NCBI GenBank assembly: GCA_036874045.1 | Contig: JAZBRI010000008.1 | Span: forward strand, 12,725,001 to 12,789,000 | Direction of reading: 5' to 3' | Length of the DNA stretch: 64,000 nucleotides | Source of the DNA: Cymodocea nodosa | Taxonomy: Eukaryota; Streptophyta; Magnoliopsida; Alismatales; Cymodoceaceae | In this document: positions 1-10,849 of the stretch, piece after piece | Position numbering within the stretch: the first letter of the stretch is position 1 | Layout: each line of letters begins with the position of its first letter | Translations under genes and position numbers: made by a program | The notes under the pieces: generated by a model | The model's database searches: none | What the model was told of the DNA's origin: nothing | Seen by the model: the letters and a program-made list of their open reading frames with translations, nothing else

Positions 1-96
1 TATACAGATATAAATACAGATATACATATAGATATAAATACAGGTATATATACAGATACAAATACACATATAAATACAGACATCCATACTGAATTT
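1..96 (+). repeat. Degenerate 12-bp tandem repeat inside ORF3
   Basis: Repeats of an ATACAGATATAA-like 12-mer encode D-I-(N/H)-T tetrapeptides. A shorter version is at about 44935-45010 in the other LTR2-family copy, so copy number differs between paralogues. Confidence 0.75.
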
Positions 97-234
97 TTAC
101 AGCAACCACCACAAGTTTTACAAAATGATTTAGATCGAGCAGTAATTGATCAGATAAACAGAGTAAGTACAGAAATTGCAAAGTAAATTTTAGATACTCT
201 AATGAGTATTTTTCGAAGACAAAGAGGCTTGTGA
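1..234 (+). pseudogene. C-terminal end of Sirevirus ORF3, truncated by the window edge
   Basis: Reading in frame 1, the first ~32 codons are a degenerate four-residue repeat (DINT, DIHI, NTDI). A Q-rich stretch follows (FLQQPPQVLQND), then a helical tail ending in DTLMSIFRRQRGL and TGA at 232-234. An internal TAA lies at 184-186, where the homologous copy at 45.1 kb reads AAG. That copy ends in the same IFRRQRGL, which identifies this as the 3' end of the accessory third ORF carried after pol. Polypurine tracts and an LTR follow. The function of ORF3 is unknown; it is often called env-like, but I see no signal peptide or membrane segment here. Confidence 0.75.
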
Positions 235-526
235 TTATACAAATTATGTATTACATGATTTATTTATTGTAATTTGTAACCAAAAATATTATGTAAACTA
301 TTTATGGCATTTAATGCTCACGTGATTATTTTTCACAATTTATATTTAAATAGTTTATGCTTAATCCATGAAAGTTATGCATGTTTAACAATATCTTTTT
401 GAACAATATGTAATTAGAATATTTTTCTTCCTTACATTTTATTTACTTTTTTATAATGCCAAAAAGGGGGAGAAGATATAGATTAGTTGACTTATTAGGT
501 TTTGACATCATCAAAAAGGGGGAGAT
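235..526 (+). other. 3' non-coding region with two polypurine tracts
   Basis: This AT-rich region lies between the ORF3 stop and the LTR. It carries AAAAAGGGGGAGAAG at 461-475 and AAAAAGGGGGAGATT at 513-527, the second abutting the LTR. Several polypurine tracts before the 3' LTR are a recognised Sirevirus trait; the LTR-proximal one primes plus-strand DNA synthesis. Confidence 0.85.
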
Positions 527-1023
527 TGTTAGGAATTTTGTTTTGATGATATATGCTTTATTAAAGTTTTTAAATAAGTCTAAATAATATTCTCTAAGTA
601 TAATAGTTAACAGATTATCGGAAAGTTTCATTTTTATGTCGAATAAGTTAAAGTTTTCCGAAGAGTTAGATTTTCGATAGTTAAACTTTTGAATAGTTAA
701 CGTTTCGTTTTTGTCGAATAGTTTATGTTAAAAAAACTCGTACAGTTAAGTTATCTGCACGTGTGTTTTTAATGTTTTAAGTTGTCACGTGTTTTCCATG
801 TGCGTTCAGTAATGAAAATCGAATAGTTAGATAACTATTCGAGTTTTTATACGCATGGATAGATAAGTATTCAAGTTTTATAAAATGACTAACGAACAGA
901 TAAGTTTGCTATGTTTAGTCACGCATTTTGTAGGTGCAAAAACTCGAAGAGTTACATATAAGTATTCGAGTTTTTACAAGACTTAAAGGATAAGTTTCAA
1001 CTAAATCGAAGACTTAGAAGATA
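527..1023 (+). mobile_element. LTR2-family Sirevirus 3' LTR, 5' half
   Basis: It begins TGTTAGGAATTTTG directly after the polypurine tract. It matches the first ~530 bp of the LTRs at 20554 and 45434, including the CGAATAGTTAGATAACTATTCGAG-type inverted words and CACGTG motifs. Homology stops after GACTTAGAAGATA, where an LTR3-family element begins. The rest of this LTR resumes at 4391. Confidence 0.85.
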
Positions 1024-2779
1024 TGTTGAGTATTTTTGTTTTGATGATGTGTGTTGAATGAAAATAATCATATTTGCTCAATTACTATTGCTTATGAAAA
1101 GAAATTAAAATCATCAATTAATATAGAAAAAGCTTACTGATATAAATACTTTTCTGTATTGGATCTGAAGTTAATAACTAGTTGTTTCGTTGCATTAATT
1201 TCTCATTTAGCTAAACGTTAAGTTAATGTGTGTTTTTATTGAAAAGCATGATATGTTTTAAAGTTATATCTTCTATATCATGAACAGTGCACGTTTAGAC
1301 AACTCGTTAAGTTAGAGTTTTGTTTGTATAGAGGTCATGTGAGAACTCGTTAAGTTAGAGGCTTAAAGGTTAAAATAGGTCACGTGATAACTCGTTAAGT
1401 TAGTGAGTAAAAGAAGAGACGAACTTGTTAAGTTAGTGTTATACATGTGGTGAAATTATAAGTTACGAATGTTGTATTGTATCACGTGAGGTGCACATGT
1501 TTAACTCGTTAAGTTAACATAACTAAACGTGTTGAGTTGCTATATTGAACACTAAGGCAACGCGTTAGGTTAGCATTATAAACTTAAGTTGTTATTTTTG
1601 CACGTGGTAAAATTCTTATTATAAAAACATTTGTTTATTACTAAATCGGTGAGTTAAAGTTTTTTAGAGACTTACAGTCGTAACTATCCGAAAGGTAACT
1701 TAAGTCATGTTTTCAGGTCTTGACACGTGTCTCACTAGTTTTATAATATAAAGAATTTTTCGGTGACTTACATCCGTAACTATTCGAAACTTAAACTGTT
1801 TTCGGTGAGTTATCGTTTAACCTTTCGAAAGAAAGGTTAAGCTAGTTCATTGAGTTAGCATAATACCACGGACTTAGTTCGTTGAGTTAGCTACAGTACT
1901 TGTCACGTGAAATGGCACATAAGGAACTCGTTAAGTTAGAAATGTTAAGTTATATATATATACTTGTGATACTCGTTTAGTTAACATTAAAGTAACGACT
2001 TCTTATTACACTGATGAAAAATTTTTGGACGAGAAAGTTTATTTTGCAGGAAATTTTTTAGAGATCCAAGATTGATGATTAAAGGAAATTCGAAATATAA
2101 ACGTAGGTTGGAACATGTGTGTTTCGATGAAGGAAAAAGAAAAGACGTGGAGAAGTGGAAAACTAGTAGTGATTAAACGTGGAGGATATGCATGAAATGA
2201 AGATATAGTATAAAAGGCATAGAGTTCTCGTTGATCAAACCATCCTTTCACATAAAACGAAAAATCTTTTCAAGGATCAAACCATTCCTACACACCAAAA
2301 GAAAAATCTTTTTCAGGGATCAAAAACACCTCTTCGGGCAAAATCTCTCAAGTGGAAGAAAATTCAGTGAAGCATAAAAAGGTATGATTTTCGTCACTGA
2401 AGATTTGAAGTATCAGAAGAAAGCAAATTCGGTGAAGCATAAAAAGACAAGATATTCGTCACTGAAGAATTACTGAAGAAGAAAGAAGAAGAAGAAGAAG
2501 AAAGATCTCAAACAGGGAGAAATGTTTTAAATTCCACAAATTAGTTTTCTCTGTTTGTAGTTATGAAATTGTATAGATGAAACATGGTATCGAAATATAA
2601 TTGCATCTACAATTCCTGAGGAGAATTGAATTGTATATTGTAATTAAAACCTTGAATAAAAATGATTGTATGAAAACAATATCTGGACTTGTTTTTGAGT
2701 TTTAAAGTTTCAATAATATTTTAGAAAATATTAAAAATACACAATTCACCTCCCTCTTGTGTAGCCATATGATCCTACA
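1024..2779 (+). mobile_element. LTR3, 5' LTR of the truncated Sirevirus
   Basis: It starts TGTTGAGTATTTTTG and ends GATCCTACA (TG...CA), 1756 bp, followed two bases later by the primer site. It is homologous to the minus-strand LTR at 5944-7518. Between 1290 and 1950 it carries about ten copies of ACTCGTTAAGTTAG-like words and several CACGTG motifs. Near 1660-1810 it contains a block resembling the gypsy LTR repeat module (TTCGGTGAGTTA, ACACGTGTC). TATAAAAGG at 2209 and a GAAGAAGAAG run near 2484-2504 mark the promoter and leader. Confidence 0.85.
2209..2217 (+). promoter_or_regulatory. LTR3 TATA box
   Basis: TATAAAAGG within ATATAGTATAAAAGGCAT. The same motif is conserved in the minus-strand LTR3 at 6456-6464, so transcription probably starts near 2235-2245. 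Confidence 0.7.
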
Positions 2780-2781
2780 AG

Positions 2782-2793
2782 TGGTATTAGAGC
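2782..2793 (+). other. Primer binding site, initiator tRNA-Met type
   Basis: TGGTATTAGAGC two bases after the LTR end. It differs from the usual copia site TGGTATCAGAGC by one C-to-T change. Confidence 0.85.
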
Positions 2794-2979
2794 TTTGTTA
2801 ATAATCTTTGATGTAAAATCTATACCAACTTATTTAATATCATTGCTTATTCTACCTTCCTTGTTTTTAAATAGAAATTAATATCTGAGCATACGTTTAA
2901 CTTTCTTGATTTAAGGCTTAAGTTGTTTTAAAGCTTTTAGACTGTCTAAAATCAAATAGGTTGAAAAATCTAAGGTAAG

Positions 2980-4401
2980 ATGGTTACTGGAAATGGTAAT
3001 TTTTCTTTATATGATGGCCAAAATCTTAATCGTCCTCCTTTATTTGGTGGAATACATTTTGAATATTGGAAATATAGGATGACTATTTTTCTTCAAAGTA
3101 TAGATCATAAGTTGTGGTTCATGATTTCGAAACCATATACTCCATTAACTACTCCTTATAATACTTGGACAATTACTGAAAAAGAAAATGAAACTCTGAA
3201 TGCTAAGGGCTTAAATATTTTATTTTGTACATTGACTTATGAACAGTTCATTAAAGTGTCGGCATATAAATCTGCTTATGAGGTGTGGCATGCATTAGAA
3301 GTTTCACATGAAGGTACTTCTCAAGTTAAAGAGACTAAAATAAACATGTTGATTCATAAGTATGAACTCTTTAAGATGCACGAAGACGAAAATGTTTCTG
3401 AGATGTTTTCTAGATTTCTTGATATCATAAACTCTTTAAAATGTTTAGGAAAGAATTTTGAACAAAAGGATTTGGTGAGGAAAATTCTCAAATCCCTAAG
3501 TTCTAAATGGTCTCAGAAAGTAACATCAATTGAGGAATCAAGAGATTTAAATGTTTATACTATGAATGAACTTATAGGAAATTTAACAGCTTATGAAGTT
3601 CAATTAAATGAATCATTGAGTCACAACAAACTAAAAATGAAGAAAGAAATAGCCTTCGAAATTAATTTAGATTCTGATATATCTACTGATTCTGACGAGG
3701 ATTTGATTTTGCTGACTAGGAAATTCAAGAAAGCATGGAAAGCTAGGAAACAGTAAAGGAACAAAAATGATAAACCCTCAACATCAAAATCACTGAATGA
3801 CAAAAATTCTTCATCCAGAAAGTATGTATGTTACAACTGTAAGAAACCTGGACATCTTTCTCCAGATTGTCCTATGAGGAAAAATGAAAAGCAAAGTAGG
3901 ACAAATCAGAAGAAAACGGCTTAGAAAACTTAGAAAAAGTTTTACAAGAAAAAGGCTTTGAAGGTCACTTAGGATGACACGTCTGAAGAGTCTGAATCTA
4001 AGGAATCAGCATCAAAATCTTCACATTCAGAAGGAGAACAAGAGTTAGAAGATGTTGCTCATGTGTGCTTCATGGCAAATGAGTCTGAGGAGGAAACAAC
4101 ATCAAAATGGATCTTGGACAGTGGAGCGTCAAGTCACATGACCGAACAGAAAAGTCTATTACAAAATTTTACAAATACCATGAAAGGAAGTGTAACATTT
4201 GGAAACAAAAGCAAAGATAAAATCATAGGTATAGGCAATGTTCAAATAACTCCTACTTGTGTTATTTCGAATGTACTATATGTAGAAAACCTAGGATTTA
4301 ATTTACTGAGTGTCATAAAAGATAAAGGTATATTTTTAAATCAAGAAAAATATGCAAATGAAATGCTTAATAAATTTAATTTTAATGATACAAGACTCTA
4401 G
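2980..4401 (+). pseudogene. Sirevirus Gag-protease with short RT remnant (spliced form)
   Basis: One frame of 474 codons. Residues ~1-230 are a copia Gag (UBN2-type; FEYWKYRM, WHALEVSHEGT, DLVRKILKSL). A CCHC knuckle follows (CYNCKKPGHLSPDC, ~284-297), then an aspartic protease (WILDSGASSHMT, ~377-388). From VIKDKGIFLNQEKY onward it is the C-terminal side of RT, so integrase and the RT core are deleted. Four in-frame stops (3754, 3922, 3931, 3970) are each one transition from CAA, CAG, CAG and TGG in the copy at 61-62 kb. At 4089/4090 Gag runs straight into SKWILDSG, where the other copy has a 1159-bp GT...AG interval. The ATG is the first after the leader and matches the sister copy. Confidence 0.85.
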
Positions 4402-5099
4402 GAAAATAAAGTTTCAGTGAATCTACGAGTGGAGATCATGGAAATTCAAAATGATAGTGGAGAAAGTGGAAACTCAAAAAGATAGTAATTTGGATTAAGG
4501 AAAAAATTAGTATGTGGATCATGGATCATGGATTATGGATTATGGATTAAGTGGATGAACATGCTGAACGCAAAGACATAGTTTGACTACTAATAGAGAG
4601 TACGAGCTACATTACAAGAGAGGATCCCAATCTCAAAAACCAAGTCTGAATATTCAATCTGGATCCCTAACTGAAAAGTTAAGTTTGAATATTCATATTC
4701 TGAAAAATTCTCCAACATCAGAAGAAGTTCAAAATTCCAAGCAATTTCAGAAAAGGAGCTGCAAATGTAAGAAGTTTGGAAATTCGACAACTAGAGAAGA
4801 AGAGATACAAAAGCTAAGCAAAGAGAAGGAAAGAAGCTGTGTGCATAAAGATTAGGTTTTATACAATTCGAAATTAGTTTTGAATAAGAACTTCATTTTT
4901 CTATTTGAATTGTATATTGAACATTACTGTATCAAAACCTTCAAAAAGGGAATTGAGTTGAAAAGATATTGTAAATTCTGTCTTTAGATAAAGAATAGAA
5001 TTTCATTTACGGGTGTTTTGTGCTCTTGTTTTATCCCTTGGTATTTTAATTACTAAAGACACAATTCACCCCCTCTCTTGTAATACAGATGATCCTACA
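4391..5099 (+). mobile_element. LTR2-family 3' LTR, 3' half
   Basis: Resumes at CAAGACTCTAGGAAAATAAAG and matches 21080-21759, ending TGATCCTACA at 5099. It contains an open frame (4583-4855) that is also present in the LTR at 21197-21469. I take this as non-coding LTR leader, because it lacks any recognisable domain. The A-rich sequence and GAAGAAGAG runs suit an R/U5 leader. Confidence 0.8.
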
Positions 5100-5943
5100 C
5101 ATCTTTAATATGCTCAGCATTCATCTGTTTAGTCTCTATAGAATAGTTAGAGCTCAATTTTTCTACAAATTCTACAATCGGTGTATCTATCTGTAATTGT
5201 TCATTTTGTTCAACAGATATCTCCATTGATACATGTGAATTCTTAGATTCTTCTTCTACAGATTCTGAAGAAGGCTGATGGACATTAAGCTCTTCTAGAG
5301 TCTTAACTTTTTCAATATCCACTACTCCAAACAATTCAGCCTATGAACTAGTTACTACCTCAACATTTTCAATTATATCTACAATAACTTGTTCTATGTC
5401 AGTTGCCCGATGCTTTGATTGTTCAATTTCTACATCATCAGGGCTTGAACTAATAGAAAAACTTGAACTAATATTTGACTTAGATTTCTTCTCAAGTTTT
5501 CTAGCGAGAGAAAATAAAGTCTCATTATCTTCATTAGTTTTAGTATGCCTGGAACTAATGAGTTTATCAAATGCATTATAAGGAACAATGTCTAGATATA
5601 CGTTGTTCTTTGAAAATGAATGCTCATCTGATTTTTCTTTTCCAGTAGACTTTGTTTCCTTAGACATAATTTTCCTGATTTTTCTTCATCTATAATAAGT
5701 TAGTCTCTCTTCTTCAAGTATTGTTGTTTTCTTTTGAAATTGTTCCATAAAAGCTTTCTAGTTCAATTCTTCTAAGGCACTTTCTATTGCTATTGCCTTT
5801 CGAAGACCTTCAACTTTTCTTTTATCCACAGCAATATTTGTTTGTCTTTCTTTGGAATACAAAGGAGTAGGAATAGCAAATTCATGTTCTTCCTCAAATG
5901 CATGTAGTCGTGTACCACTAATAGGGGTTTGAGGAATTCTATT
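5100..5943 (-). pseudogene. ORF3 fragment of an LTR3-family Sirevirus
   Basis: On the minus strand this encodes, with stops, the middle of ORF3: a charged, coiled-coil-prone region (RLHAFEEEHE, RKVEGLRKAIAIESALEELN, MEQFQKK) and then an acidic, low-complexity stretch (SVEQNEQLQ). It matches 9138-9985 closely. One end is cut by the LTR2 end at 5099. The other is cut by the LTR3 end at 5944, so two elements inserted into this older ORF3. Confidence 0.75.
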
Positions 5944-7518
5944 TGTAGGATCGTATGGGTACACAAGAGGGGGGTGAATTGTGTTTTTCAACATTTTCGA
6001 TTATAATTGAAACTTCAAAACTCAAAAACAAGTCGAGACACTATTTTCATAAAATCATTTTTATTCAAGGTTTCAATTACAATATACAATTCAATTCTCC
6101 TTAGAAATTGTAGATGCAATTATATATTGATACCATGTTTCATCTATACAATTTCATAACTAAAAATAGAGAAAACTAATTTTTGGAATTTAAAACATTT
6201 CTCCCTATTTGAGATCTTTCTTCTTCTTCTCCTTTATCTTCTTCAACAATTCTTCAGTGACGAATATCTTGTCTTTCTCTGCTTCACCGAATTTGCTTTC
6301 TTCTGATACTTCAGATCTTCAGTAACATAAATCTGACCTTTTCTGCTTCACTGAATTTTCTTCCACTTGAGAGCTTTTCCTCGAAAGGTCTTTTTGATTC
6401 CTAAAAAGATTTTTCATTTGGTGTGTAGGGATAATTGATCAACAAGAATTCTATGCCTTTTATACTATATATTCACTTCATGCATATCCTCCACATTTAA
6501 TCACTACTAGTCTTCCACTTCTTTACATCTTTTCTTTTTCTTTCATCGAAATACACACGTTCTAAGCCACGTTTACATTTCGAATTTTCTTTAATTATCA
6601 ATCCTGGATCTCTGAAAGATTTCCTGTAAAATAAGCATTCTCATCCAAAATTTTTCATCAAGTGTAATAAGAAGTCGTTACTTTAATGTTAACTAAACGA
6701 GTAACACAAGTAGATATATAACTTAACGAGTTCCTCATGTGCCAACTCACGTGACAAGTACTATAGCTAACTCAACGAACTAAGTCCGTGGTGTTATGCT
6801 AACTCAACAAACCAGCTTTGTGGTGTTACAATAACTCAACGAACCATCTCCATTGTGTTACAGATAACTCAATGAACCAGTGATAAACAAATGTTTTTAT
6901 AATAAGAATTTTACCACGTTTAAAAATAACAACTTAAGTTTATAACGCTACCTAACGCATTGCCTTAGTGTTCAATATAGCAACTCAACGTGTTTAGTTA
7001 TGTTAACTTAACGAGTTAAACATGTGCACTTATTGTTAACTTTACAAAGTGATACAATATAACATTCGTAACTTTTAATTCACCACGTGTACAACACTAA
7101 CTTAACGAGTTCGTCTCTTCTTTTACTTACTAACTTAACGAGTTCTCACGTGACCTATTTTAACCTTTAAGCCTCTAACTTAACGAGTTCTCACGTGATT
7201 TCTATACAAATAACACTCTAACTTAACGAGTTGTCTAAACGTGCAATGTTCATGATATAGAAAATATAACTTTAAAACATATCATGCTTTTCAATAAAAA
7301 CACACATTAACTTAACGTTTAGTTAAATGAGAAATTACTGCAACGAAACGACTAGTTATTAACTTAGTATAATTTCAGATCGAATATAGACAAGTATTTA
7401 TATCAGTAAGCTTTCTCTATATTAATTGATGTTTTTAATTTCTTTTCACAAGCAATAGTAATTGAGTAAATATGATTACTTTCATTCAGCACACATCATC
7501 AAAACAAAATACTCAACA
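5944..7518 (-). mobile_element. LTR3, 3' LTR of the minus-strand Sirevirus
   Basis: The reverse complement begins TGTTGAGTATTTTG and ends GATCCTACA, 1575 bp. It is colinear with 1024-2779 but about 180 bp shorter, mostly through indels in the motif-rich U3. ACTTAACGAGTT words recur every 40-60 bp between 6715 and 7235. Confidence 0.85.
6456..6464 (-). promoter_or_regulatory. LTR3 TATA box
   Basis: CCTTTTATA, the complement of TATAAAAGG, in the same context as 2209-2217 of the other LTR3. Confidence 0.65.
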
Positions 7519-8049
7519 ATCTCCCCCTTTTTGATGATGACAAAATCATATTAAATCAATTATGAAATATATTTAACTCAACAAAGAACCTTCGTTGGGT
7601 TAACTTTTAATTCAACAAACAAGTTTGTTGACTTAAGTTCACTAAAACTTATTTCTATTGTTTGTGTAAATTTCACCTCTCAAAAATAAAACTTTTAGAT
7701 GTCAATAATTACATAAGTATCTTTCAGATTTTAATAACAACATAATTATCTTTCAGATTACATTATCATCTGTCATAACCACTTAAATATTATCTCTCTT
7801 TATAATATATGCAATTAAAATCATAATCATCTTCTACATTTGAATTTTTAGCATTGAACATTTCTCCCCCTTTTTGTAATTAATCAAAAAGATGATTACA
7901 CAGTATATAAACTAAGAGATATATTTATAGCTAAACTTTTTGTAAACATAAATTAGAATTGAACCATTTACAGAAAAATGTATTGTTCAATGAATCAAAT
8001 AATAAATACAAACATTACATTTTGTATTCAGATACATGCAAAGAGACAT
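7519..8049 (-). other. 3' non-coding region with two polypurine tracts
   Basis: ATCTCCCCCTTTTT (7519-7532) abuts the LTR. A second tract, TTCTCCCCCTTTTT (7862-7875), lies about 340 bp inside. The rest is AT-rich with no open frame I can support. Confidence 0.8.
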
Positions 8050-10354
8050 TTATCTATCCCTCCTAAGTATATCACTTATAGCATTACATATTTTATCTCC
8101 TAGATGCCTAATATCATTTCTGATTTCGTTAAGCACATCATCTAGGTCAAGCGATAGCTGGGGCTACTATTCTACTTGAATTGAATAACTTGGCTGTTGT
8201 GGTTGTATCTGTTCTGTACATTCTTTTGGTTGTTGTTGTCATTGAGGTTGATGCAAGACTTGGAATTTTTGCAAATCTTTTACACTAAAAGCTCTCATGC
8301 CTTTAGTTTCAGAGGGCTAGTTGGATAGATTTAATTGGTTTGCAAGAAGTCTACATACAACATCACCAAAAATAACTTTGAACTCATATGTTGTAGTTGA
8401 TAAATGAAAACATCAAACCAATTGATTTGAATTCTATTCAACAGACCATATGTTGCATATAAACCACTTCTGCTGACTTCCATATTGTGTCCAACTCTCT
8501 AAAATAAATTGGCATGCAATATATTTACAATAAACCTTGCCTTTGCATTCAAATTTTCCATTAATCTCATTTCAGTATATACATCTGGAATTTTTGATAG
8601 CGAGTGAATGTTCCATTCCAGTTGTCTAATCATTTCAAATCTGTTAGATACAACAACACCTTCATTCTTCAATCCCAAAACTTCAAAAATTATTTCAGGA
8701 GACAATGTGAACTCCTGCTGATTTATTTGAGTTTTCAATATATTGTCATTCTTGACTAGATTGTTATAGAAGGCTACAATAAGCTCTTTATATTGTTTCC
8801 ATTTTGTTCCAACTGGCAAGAATTGAATGAGGCCTTGAAACTCAAATAGATCTCTTATTTCAATCAAATTTTTGAACTTTATTGGTCGAGCATGCAAAAT
8901 CTAACATGTAATCAGATTATTGTATTTCTGCACTGCTTCCTCAGATCTAAAATGAATTGAATTACCTTGAATTTTTAATACTCTATACAAAGAAGGTGAT
9001 ACATGAAGCCTTGATTCAGAGTTTAATTTATCTTCAAGAACTTCTTCAAAATGAATGTCATGTTGTTCCTTTGAGAAATTATTTTCTTGAAGCTGCATAT
9101 GTAAGCTTGATTCTTCAGCTCCAACAGTGTAAGGAACATCTTCAATATGCTCAACATTCATTTGTTCAGTCTTTATAGAATATTCAAAGTTCAATTTTTC
9201 CACAAATTCTACAGCTAGTGTATCTGTCTGTAATTGTTCATTTTGTTCAACAGATATTTCCATTGATACATGCTGTGAATTCTCAAACTCTACTTCTATA
9301 GATTCTAAAGAAGGCTGTTTGACATTAAGCTCTTCTAGAGTCTTAACTTTTTCAATATCCGCTACTCTAGACAATTTAGTTTGTGAACTAGTTACTGCCA
9401 GAACATTGTCAATTATATCTGCAATAACTTGTTCTATGTCAGTTTCCTGATGCTTTGATTATTCAATTTTTGCATCATCAGGACTTGAACTAATAGAAAA
9501 ACTTGAGCTAATATTTGTCTTGGATTTCTTCTCAAGTTTTATAGCTAGGGAAAATAAAGTCTCATTATCTTCATTAGTTTCAGTATGCTCGAACTGATGA
9601 GTTTTTCAGATGCACTAAAACGCACAATGTCTAGACATACATTGTCTTTTGGAAATAAATGCTCATCTGATTTTTCTTTTCCAGTAGACTTTGTTTCCTT
9701 AGACATAATTTTTTTGATTTTTCTTCTTTTATAACACTTCTGTTTCTCCTCTTCAAGTATTGCTATTTTCTTTTGAAATTGTTCCATAAAAGTTTTCTAG
9801 TTTAATTCTTCTAAGGCACTTTCTATTGCTATTGCCTTTCGAAGACCTTCAACTTTTCTTTTATCCATAGCAATATTTGTTTGTTTTTCTTTTGAATACA
9901 AAGGAGTAGGAATAGAAGATTCATGTTCTTCCTCAAATGCATGTAGTCGTGTAACACTAATAGGAGTTTGAGGAATTCTAATCGATGTACCTACACCTTT
10001 TTCCATAAATTTTGCATATTGTTTTAAAAATGCAATTTCGGCACATTTCATTCTGTATTCTTTGTCATATTTACTTTGAATACCCATGTATTTAATACTT
10101 TCATCAGTATTATGAAGCTCTAATCTAACTTCATTCAGTATACCTTTAGAAAAGAAGTATTCACTGTAAATTTTTGCTAACCTTTTGTCCACTTGAAGTA
10201 TTTTCTTAAACCAAGCTCGTGGAACATCATGGTCTATTTCTTTTCCTTTTCCATCTCCTCTACTTTTTCCTTTTCCTTTGCCACAACCTTTGTAAAACTT
10301 GGAGACCATCATCGCAGGATGTAACAGGAACAAGCAGGAAAGATTTTTAGACAA
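8050..10354 (-). pseudogene. Sirevirus ORF3 (putative plant transposon protein domain)
   Basis: About 760 codons with several stops. Order: a basic N-terminus (KGCGKGKGKSRGDGKGKE), an acidic or coiled-coil middle, then a conserved domain. The domain runs from IHFRSEEAVQKYNN through IRDLFEFQGLIQFLP, FYNNLVKN, LSPEIIFEVLGLKNEG and LLNRIQINWFDVFI. It is Q-rich near the end and finishes ISDILRRDR. The domain resembles the plant family usually named putative plant transposon protein (Transposase_32-like; assigned from memory of the family pattern). The same domain occurs in the gypsy ORF3s here. In-frame breaks lie near 8498, 8898 and 9375-9545. I see no transmembrane segment, so an envelope role is unsupported. 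ATGATG at 10351-10354 or the in-frame ATG upstream could start it. Confidence 0.75.
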
Positions 10355-10849
10355 AGGTTTACGAATAACCTAAGTGCCTGTGTAATAAGTGTTTAAATAG
10401 GGTTTTAGGCGAATAACACAACGTGTATAGTAGTTGGGTTTGGATTTTAAAAGAATATTGAATAAAGTTTATTCAATCAAGGTACCCAAAATATTTAAGT
10501 ATAACTCATTTAGTTAACTAACCAAACGAGTAAAATACTGTCTAGAGGCAATTTTACACGTTACCTTACATAACATAACGTTCAGTTAGTACACTTATCA
10601 AAAACAAGCTTCAGATGTTTTCAACTAAAATCTTTCGAAGACAACACACAAGCTATAATTAACATATATAAAACATAATCTTGAGAACATTGTAAACTAT
10701 TCTCATATTCCTTTTATGAATCTGAAATAGTTTGTTTGTCTTTTAAATTGTTTCATTAAGATCTTAAGAGGACTAAACTCAGATTAACCAAGATTTGTAT
10801 TCTGAATTATATTAATATATTTTGGACATTGTTATTCCTCCCCCTACAA
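10355..10849 (-). other. Spacer upstream of ORF3 with promoter-like motifs
   Basis: Non-coding. The complement has AAACCCTATTTAAAC at 10391-10405, about 40 bp before the ORF3 ATG: a telo-box-like AAACCCTA overlapping a TATTTAAA box. The more distal part (from about 10780) may be diverged Athila 3'UTR. I could not place the boundary. Confidence 0.5.
10391..10405 (-). promoter_or_regulatory. Putative internal promoter of ORF3
   Basis: TATTTAAAC overlapping AAACCCTA (telo-box-like, common near plant transcription starts). Telo-box-like words also precede the other two ORF3 starts in the window (42475 and 32171). Confidence 0.4.

Larger units (their letters stand above)
1024..4390 (+). mobile_element. 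Truncated, apparently spliced LTR3-family Sirevirus nested in an LTR2
   Basis: The element comprises a complete 5' LTR (1024-2779), a primer site, Gag, protease and a short C-terminal RT piece. It then breaks off into the second half of LTR2 at 4391. It has no integrase, RT core, RNase H, ORF3 or 3' LTR. The sister copy on the other strand (59484-63097) shares the protease-to-RT deletion but retains a 1159-bp GT-AG interval that is exactly absent here. No target duplication can be checked because the 3' end is lost. Confidence 0.8.
5944..10840 (-). mobile_element. 3' half of a minus-strand LTR3-family Sirevirus
   Basis: In element order: upstream spacer, ORF3 (10354 to 8050), two polypurine tracts (7862-7875, 7519-7532) and the 3' LTR (7518 to 5944). 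No Gag or pol is present. Upstream the sequence passes, somewhere between 10.7 and 10.85 kb, into Athila-like 3'UTR sequence, and I could not fix that junction to the base. Confidence 0.75.

Noticed and set aside
4583..4855. 90-codon frame (and its homologue at 21197-21469) as a small gene
   Set aside because: It lies wholly inside LTR2, has no recognisable domain and is low-complexity (S/K/N-rich). Both copies are explained by LTR homology.
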